From positions 39,293,908-39,357,907 of the forward strand of contig OY735222.1 in assembly GCA_963457665.1 (NCBI GenBank): DNA of 64,000 nt, read 5' to 3'. Positions 57,451 through 64,000 of this stretch are shown here, piece by piece; positions within the stretch are counted from its first letter, which is position 1; the number at the start of each line of letters is the position of its first letter. A model generated the notes under the pieces. The model saw only the letters and a program-made list of their open reading frames with translations. It had not been told where the DNA came from and did not search any database. The position numbers were made by a program, and so were the translations under genes. Source of the DNA: Thysanoteuthis rhombus (lineage: Eukaryota; Mollusca; Cephalopoda; Oegopsida; Thysanoteuthidae).

Positions 57451-58029
57451 GAAATATTTACTTCTATGAATCTACCGATTTTAATGTTGTATCTAATATC
57501 ATATGAAGTATCAGATTCCAGACGGTTAATGATTTGGTGCTACTAAAATGGATTTAAGCACCTATGTATTATGCAGTATCTTTTGCCAATCAAAACCTGG
57601 TTATTCCACTGATGTATAACAAATGCCACTATACAAACCCATTTAAATCTCTCTTAATAACACAAATTCAGGAAATATTGTCAATCTGACATTACAACCT
57701 AATGCAACTATAGGATAGTACAAAAACAATTACAGGTTGAGTACCCCTCGTCCAAAACTCCGAAGACCAAAATTTCCTAAAAATCTGCATCTTTAAAGAA
57801 AAAACAAAACAAAAAAAACACATGTCCTTCGAAACGTAAGACTCTATTTACATCACGAACAGTGACAGACGAAATAAGCCCCAATCAAATCAAATTATCA
57901 TCACCTCCAGACCTATATGCGTTAGAGACTGTTGTTGTCAATTATTCTTTCAATTCCACGAAGATACTGCTAAAAATGTTCAATAGGGCTGTAGCAACAG
58001 TGATTAGAAAAAGACAAAGCATTTCATCT
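57451..58029. other. No gene recognised
   Basis: AT-rich. The plus frame at 57862-58140 runs into antisense RTE sequence and is not a gene. Confidence 0.45.
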
Positions 58030-58530
58030 CATTCATCAACAGTCTTCTTTTGTCCGTCGTTAGACATAGACTTTCCCCAGGATTTGCAAGACCTATCTAT
58101 CATGGGCGTCGCAGAGCCAATATTTTCTGAACTTGTTTAGTTCGTTTCTCCATATTGAATTCTACCGGCCTCGGTTTCGCATGTGATCAATGTTGTAGGT
58201 TATAATGTCCACCAGTTGTCTGTCATTCTTGCAACGTCTCGGACTCTCCCTGATATAGTATGCTGCCTTGCGATCTCTTCATGTGAGGTCGAGTATGATT
58301 CTTTCACATGCACGTTGCATGGTTCTCAGTGTGAGAGTCAGTTTCTCGGTTAGGTTCCATGTTCCAGCTCCATAGATGACTATCGGGAGGATGCATTGGT
58401 TGGACTAATGAGATTTTGTTGTTCTTGAATTGCTCTGCTTGCCATCCTCGAGTGATTCTTTGCTTGATTTCTTCCTCTTATGGAGACATCACGGAGATTC
58501 ATTGTCGTAGGTATATGTAGTGGTCTACTT
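58030..58530 (-). mobile_element. RTE-clade LINE 3' fragment
   Basis: The tail 'tccgtcgttagacatagact' (58052) and the antisense C-terminal block ('catgggcgtcgcagagccaa', 'ctaccggcctcggtttcgca', 'gaggatgcattggttgg') run on to 'ggagacatcacggagattca' and 'gtaggtatatgtagtggtct' near 58520. A deletion removes the GHVARM-coding segment. Confidence 0.7.
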
Positions 58531-58834
58531 TCATCTCATTAAAGATATGAAAAAATTCTAAATCCGAAACATTTTCGGTCCTAGACATTTCGGATAAGAG
58601 GAGCTCAACATGTAATATAATATAATCTATTTTGATTGTCGCAAATCATGAATAGTCGTGAATCCAACATTTTGATGGTGAAAAGTAATACAGGAGGAGA
58701 ATAGCCAGATTTACAATGGTAAATTTGAAACCTGAATGTGTTATCGTCAAGGGATCGCTCCATTCCTGTATTTTCATGACATTCAAGCCTCATATCTCTC
58801 CACCTCTGAAACCAAATCTAAACCTAATAAAGAG

Positions 58835-59125
58835 GTCTGGTTAGTCACTCAATAGAAACCGTCACCTGGCCAATGTTTTTTGGCAGTATACGTTGTTGAG
58901 GGTGATCAAAAAGATTGTCTTTTGTTAGGCAGCAACCATTAAAAAAAGTCTAAATTTTCAGTCGCAAAAAAAAATACAATCCCACTGAAACTAGCATAAA
59001 ACTACATTGCAATCCTGACCACCACACCAAAAACATTTTTTTTTTAATTTTAATCATAACATGGAGTACATGTTGAAATTTTCAGGTCTCTAACTCAATT
59101 GGTGCGGTCTGTATGCGTGGTATAT
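58835..59125 (-). mobile_element. MITE-like family, copy 11
   Basis: It starts 'ggtctggttagtcactcaat' with agaaaccgtcacctggccaa (58832-58871), the family's 3' end in inverted form. It continues to 'acatggagtacatgttgaaa' and 'ttggtgcggtctgtatgcgt'. The family's 5' terminus is missing. Confidence 0.7.
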
Positions 59126-59624
59126 CCATTCAGCTATTACACAGCAGGAGTAGCTTAAACACTCAAGAAACTCAGGGGTCCAAGTTTGAACTTATAAAGA
59201 AACATTACGCAAAAGTTCCGTGTCTATTTCATTTTGGGTTGGAAATGGCAATGGGGAGGCCACGTTACAAAGATGTCAGACTACCGCTTGACATGGCAAC
59301 TTTTAACATCGTAACCATAATAACATTTCCTTATTGAGCATTGTGCGCTGCTAGAGTGTTTCTTCATATAATGATAACGTAACACAAAAAAACGAATTCT
59401 CTTTTATTTCTCATTTTCTTTTGTATCTGTATGGTAGATAAACCTGACATTGTCTCAATCTTTAGCCAGGAATTTCTAGAGGTGTCTCTTCTTTCATTGG
59501 TAGATAGCAATTGTTTCTGAATGGGAAAAACAGATAGTATTGTTACAATGGTATTTTAAACGTATATCCCTCGAGATGATGGTTAAAACTGACTAGCAAA
59601 TGTTAAGATAGCGAACTCGTCTAG
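59126..59624. other. No gene recognised
   Basis: Unassigned sequence. The frame at 59113-59337 lies partly in the MITE-like copy. Confidence 0.4.
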
Positions 59625-59865
59625 TATGTCACGCCATCTTATTTTTTGCCGACCATAGTTTTGCATGTGATCTCCGGGGATTCATGTTGTAAGTTCAGAT
59701 GTCAAGCATTTGTCTGACATTCTTGCAACATAACCAGTCCATTGCTATTTAAGATTCGTTTCTATGATATCTTATCTTTTTCTATTATGCTGTCTTGTGA
59801 TCTCACCATGTGCTGTTGAGCATGATTCTCTCCTGTGCATTTTCTGCGACACCCACGATGGTGAA
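59625..59865 (-). mobile_element. RTE-clade LINE internal fragment
   Basis: Antisense C-terminal block: 'cgccatcttattttttgccg', 'gtgatctccggggattcatg', 'tcttgcaacataaccagtcc' and 'ttgagcatgattctctcctg'. The tail is missing, and only about 240 bp remain. Confidence 0.7.
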
Positions 59866-61184
59866 TCTTGAGGAAGGTCTAAATCCAACTGTTACGGTAT
59901 CAGGGGTTAAATAACTTCCCCATGGCCACGCACCCGCTAAGGTGTATATCTCGTAAACATTCCTTATGTATTCTCAGAACCAGAGCTGTTCCATTGCTGT
60001 AGATGGAGAGATGACGGAAACAGTGGTTACTAAGTGTTCCATGATGAATTCTATAATCATTTGGTCTTGATTCCATATTGCGTGAGATCTCAGGTCCCAG
60101 TGGAAAATGTACGTTGAAAATTCTTTCATTCTTTGACCCAAAGCTCAGAGAGAGAGAGAGAGAGGGGGAGAGAGGGAAAGACAGACATACATACAGATAG
60201 ACAGTCTCCATGTGGGGGAGCGGTCACAGGCTCTGATGAAGTTCGTTCGATGCTATCATACCCCTTCCAACTCTGACTCAGGCGACCGCTGCCCTTTCGT
60301 TCTAACAATACACACTATATACCCCATTTACTTAATCTTAGTCATTCTATTGTTTGTAATTTAATACACGTCATCAACAAATCACACAAACTATCTGCAT
60401 GATGCTATATCGAGTGGCACCTGTCACAGAATATAATATAACCCTTCATACTATTTGTCGATGTAAACACAATCAAACCATTTTTATTTCTTATTTTTAG
60501 AAATTACTAATCAGTTGGAAATTGAATACATTTTCGTTGTTGTACCAATTAATTTATTCTTCAAACCCCTCTCCTGGGGTTACTCCAGTACACAACGACC
60601 AAGTTGGTCTTATCTTATTTTTGTCAGCAAAATAAATAATGAATTTTCCAAAAGAATTGATATAAACAATGTTTCGGTGCCCACATTTAAACGAAAAAGT
60701 AGACATTATTTGTTATTTCAACGGTTGACCTAGTCTTTCTTGTCAATCATGATTGGAATGTTAAGATAATATAAATCTCTCTGGTGTAGATTATTTTAAA
60801 TGGTTTAGTGGGTTATTAATTAAGCTACTTGCGAATCAGTGTTTTTATTTGGATGACTTGGTACCACAGAGTGAAGCTAATAGTCTGCTTCTTAAAGTAC
60901 GTTTTCTTTTTCTTTTTGCTTATTTGTTTTTATAATATATACTTAGTAAGTATCAAAGTTGAAAACACTCTATCAAATTTTAATATTTGTGGGAGATTTG
61001 AGCGGAAAATACCTTTATGGTAAGACCACGCTCCCGTTATAATTTATTTGTTTTTAAATGTACCATGTTATTTTCTTGAATGAACACATCTTGTAGACGA
61101 CTTAACAAATTCTTATCAATAACAGAAGTACAAAACTCTCAGGGAGTGAATATCTCCGTAAACGCCATCGTTGCTAGAAGCTTA
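59866..61184. other. No gene recognised; short (GA)n
   Basis: (GA)n at 60147-60176. The frames at 59900-60211 (minus) and 60515-60733 (plus) have no family signature. Confidence 0.4.
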
Positions 61185-61970
61185 TTGAAAATCAGTTCAT
61201 ATGTAGCTGTGATTCAGGGTAGGTGACTATGAAAGAATTCCAGGATCTGCACCAAATCTAATCAATTCTCCCATAGACTATGGCTCATCCTTCCACGGGA
61301 TGCCACTGAAATTCGTTGAGGACCTTTGGACACACTGTGTGGACAAACATGAGTGAATACATAAATGCATGAGAAAAAAGGGAAACATTTCAAATGTTAT
61401 AAGTATTGAATTACCTCTCTTGAAATGCAAAACTAGCATTTAATTGACTTTTTCTACATATTTTCATGTACTGTTCTGCACAAAGAAAATTTTTTCAATA
61501 AAAAAAAAACAAAAAAAAAACTCCTGAATCCATCTCAAACATGATAAATTCTTCTGCAGTCCATGATTAACCCTTCCAAAAACTTTCATTAAAATTCATT
61601 CAGAACTTACTGAGAGTAGAGCTATATAGCTACGACGCAGGGAGTTTACTGTAAAAAGAATCTCTCGGATCCAACTCAAAATTTGACAATTTTCTTCTTA
61701 GCCCATGGACCATCCTTCGACAAAATCTAATTAAAATTTATAGAGAACTTTTGGAGATATCATGTGAACAACTAGCCAGCCACGCAGAAAGACAAAACGA
61801 ATACATATACCTCTTCCAACATCTTCCATAGACCACTTTTGACTGAATTTCATCAAAATCGATTAAGAACTTTTGGAGCGATTGTGTGGATAAACAGACG
61901 AGCAGGCAGACTGACAGACACGAATGAATGCATATACCTCTACAACCTCGTTGGCAGAGGTCGCAAGAAT
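61185..61970 (+). repeat. Tandem of four diverged units ending in a widespread repeat tail
   Basis: The motif 'ctcccatagactatggctcatccttcca' with '...attaaaattca.tgagaacttttgga' and '...gtgtggacaaacag' recurs near 61270, 61555, 61700 and 61830. The last unit ends 'acctctacaacctcgttggcagaggt' (61937-61962), which closes as the inverted pair acctc/gaggt. I remember such 'rttcagaacttttggag ... ggacaaacagac ... ttggcggaggt' ends from dispersed repeats in many animal genomes. Confidence 0.6.
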
Positions 61971-62689
61971 GGCGTTTTATTGTGTTTGACCTTCATCTGC
62001 AATGGCCAATTTCTTGTTCTGACATAAGCTTCTCTCTTGAGAATGAAGAGTTCCGAACAGGCAATGATGGGCGTTGACTTGCTTAGTTTGACGTGTTGAA
62101 ACCAAGCAAGTGGCACTATTCTTGCTGAAAGGTCTGTGATTGGAGAGTGTGAAAAATCGATATTTTAGCCAAGGCTAACATTGAATACACGTAATAGCAT
62201 TAATTCTAAATCAATGAAAAAATAATGAGTTTTTGACAAAATCGTTACTGAAAGAGGAGAAAGAAGAGAGAAGAAAAAAATGCCCGTCATTTCGGATAAG
62301 AAGATTGTTGAGTAAGCGGAAGTGCGCTCCCGTGAGATTAGATGACATGCGCAGTAGAAGCTTATCGCCTTAACGCCTTCCGCTGTCTCTCCATTTATTT
62401 ATTTTCGGCTTTCAAATCGCCTTTTCTCCCCTTTTTATAACCTTCCTTTCTTTTTTTTTTTCGCTTCATTTCTCGTTCACGCTTTCTTCTTTTCGTTATT
62501 CGTTATTGTGTTATGTCTTTGTGGCATGTAATAATTTACTTGCATCCAGGGCCGAATTTAACATTGATGGGGCCCTAGTACATAACAGCGCCTGTATGTT
62601 TTTATGTATCTAGCTATTATTGCAAACGAATGAACACAGAAATAAAATATTCATCAAGTTATGTGAAAAAAAAATATTGCCCTTACACT

Positions 62690-62955
62690 GGCTTCGACTT
62701 CAGTTATCTTTGCTTGAGTTCCACATACACCATATTACTACTTACTCGTCCTGTTCGATATGTGAAATATACTTAGAGGCAATAAGCACCCAAAGTGGTG
62801 GCACTCATTTCACCCTATGCTATTTTGCCCACAGCTAAGAAAGGAAATAGGTTCATACCGTTCCCAAGGGCATTAGTGCGAAGTGAACACAGATCGTCTC
62901 AGCCAGAGTTTGAACTCGGGTCGCCAGGTCCATTCTTCGTTATGCCACCAAATAA
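62690..62955 (-). mobile_element. SINE-like repeat, copy C
   Basis: On the minus strand: a tRNA-like head 'ggtggcataacgaagaatgg' with 'gacccgagttcaaactc' (a B-box type motif), then 'tgttcacttcgcactaatgc', 'ccttgggaacggtatgaacc' and 'agctgtgggcaaaatagcat'. The same order is seen at 40085 and 48930. 61971-62689 shows no gene. A GC-richer stretch at 62312-62390 with gcggaagtgcgc and catgcgcagtag could be promoter-like but is weak. Confidence 0.6.
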
Positions 62956-63793
62956 CTCATAGAAAGTTATGATGTTTCATTAAACGCAAAGTCCTTTATT
63001 GATCAACATGATCTATCTTTATGTAACACGCTCAATAATATAAGAATCTATCTCCCATCTACACATAGGGCGATGAGTAATGTGCAAATGCCCCGCTACG
63101 GGATGCAACTGACATAGTTCAATAGAATTGCATCAACGTAACTGAGGTAAATATGATAAATTTTCATTCATGTTCTGATGGCGTAGTACGAATGCTGAAT
63201 TCAAGGAATACGTAAAAATCGAAAAAGTAATAGAAACAAAAACAAAATAATAAAGATCCGTTTGTGGTGAACAGAACGCTCTCCTCAAAGATCACTGCAA
63301 TTGAAATCGATTATCGATGGCATAAGTGTCTATGTACGGTATCGTAATGACTCAGCATTATCGGCTGGTGTCATGCACTATTACTTTTAAGAATCATAGG
63401 TAATATTTTATTATTGAATACAAATTCTGTACGTAAGAAAATCATCTATGGTTTGAACTGGTGCGCCATTTCTTATAATTAATAGAACAATCGTCGTTTT
63501 TCATGAATGGGTTTTACTAATGTTCAATAATCTAAACATGTAATGAGCTTATATGCAATTTTTTTCTGCTTGTTAGGTTGTTTGCGCTCAAATTGGATGC
63601 TCTCATTGGTTAATTCACCTTCTTATTATGATACAATGAAAATTGTACCAGAGCTTTTAAGACTTCACACAGCTTTAGGCAACTTAGTGCTGATCCATGC
63701 ATTGATAATCCCATCATTTCGGACGGGTATATTCTAGTATATATAACAATCTATCTCCAAATGTTTGATATGATAATCTGTCGCTATAGTCCA

Positions 63794-63828
<35 letters not shown>

Positions 63829-64000
63829 TTGATCTACGACAAAAATCAATGCCAAGCTGAATTTTGCATAATTGACTGTGTTGATATCATACAATGATGT
63901 ATCTAAAATCCACCGAAATCTGATGTTGGAAAGGTGAGTTATGAGCATGTGAAAAATAACTATATTCATGAAATATATTACTCAGATTTTGAGTTTTTAC
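62956..64000. other. No gene recognised; (TA)n at 63793-63825
   Basis: AT-rich DNA with one TA microsatellite. The 64-aa frame at 63543-63737 has no known motif. Confidence 0.5.

Noticed and set aside
57862..58140. Plus-strand 92-aa frame
   Set aside because: Its second half is antisense RTE sequence.

Overview
The window reads as repeat-rich intergenic DNA from a metazoan, most likely a lophotrochozoan and possibly a mollusc. The grounds are AT-rich DNA with very many (TA)n, (TG)n, (GATA)n and (GAA)n microsatellites, many decayed non-LTR retrotransposon pieces with (TGATGA)n tails, Penelope-like and mariner relics, and tRNA-derived SINE-like heads. The organism is inference. I see no prokaryotic operon structure and no recognisable multi-exon host protein gene. 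The only long protein-coding frames belong to a retrotransposon, so most other open frames are noise or microsatellite translations.

The centrepiece is at 25.56-32.50 kb on the minus strand: a complete-looking two-ORF LINE of the L1/Tx1 lineage. ORF1 has a CCHC knuckle. ORF2 has an apurinic-type endonuclease, a reverse transcriptase with a YVDD box and a C-terminal zinc knuckle, and all key residues are present. The element lies inside a U1 snRNA sequence. Directly 3' of it (25564-25728, minus) is a 165-nt U1 snRNA-like sequence with a perfect AUACUUACCUGG start. The first 17 nt of that U1, plus one upstream base, are repeated exactly at the 5' end of the element (32480-32497), which is an 18-bp target-site duplication. 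A second, diverged U1 start lies inside the 5' region (32308-32324), which suggests repeated hits at one site. At 33.7-36.2 kb there is a decayed tandem array of U1-like units, also minus strand, with at least two more U1 pseudogenes. Together these suggest a LINE that targets U1 snRNA genes.

Left part (0-25 kb): RTE-clade fragments (1.0, 2.0, 6.0, 7.9 and 19.7 kb); a large diverged repeat array broken by a TA microsatellite with a 40-bp higher-order period (3.4-5.8 kb); several copies of an unnamed 450-550-bp MITE-like family; a hAT-like MITE (9.46 kb); Penelope-like relics (11.9 and 17.4-18.4 kb, with a related inverted copy at 24.8-25.4 kb); a 2.6-kb array of diverged units with tRNA-like heads (13.1-15.7 kb); and a compositionally foreign GC-rich block (16.1-16.5 kb).

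Right part (36-64 kb): (GATA)n; more RTE pieces (36.8, 43.4, 44.1-45.2, 52.1, 58.0 and 59.6 kb); a mariner pseudogene split by a palindromic MITE (41.5-42.7 kb); five more copies of the MITE-like family, two of them tail to tail; a 13-bp repeat carrying three TGACGTCA palindromes (46.07 kb); a minisatellite of about 39 bp (53.7-54.9 kb) flanked by 0.53-kb direct repeats, with an inverted outlier at 51.4 kb; SINE-like copies (40.1, 48.9 and 62.7 kb); and a possible small host promoter or first exon (39.46-39.72 kb).
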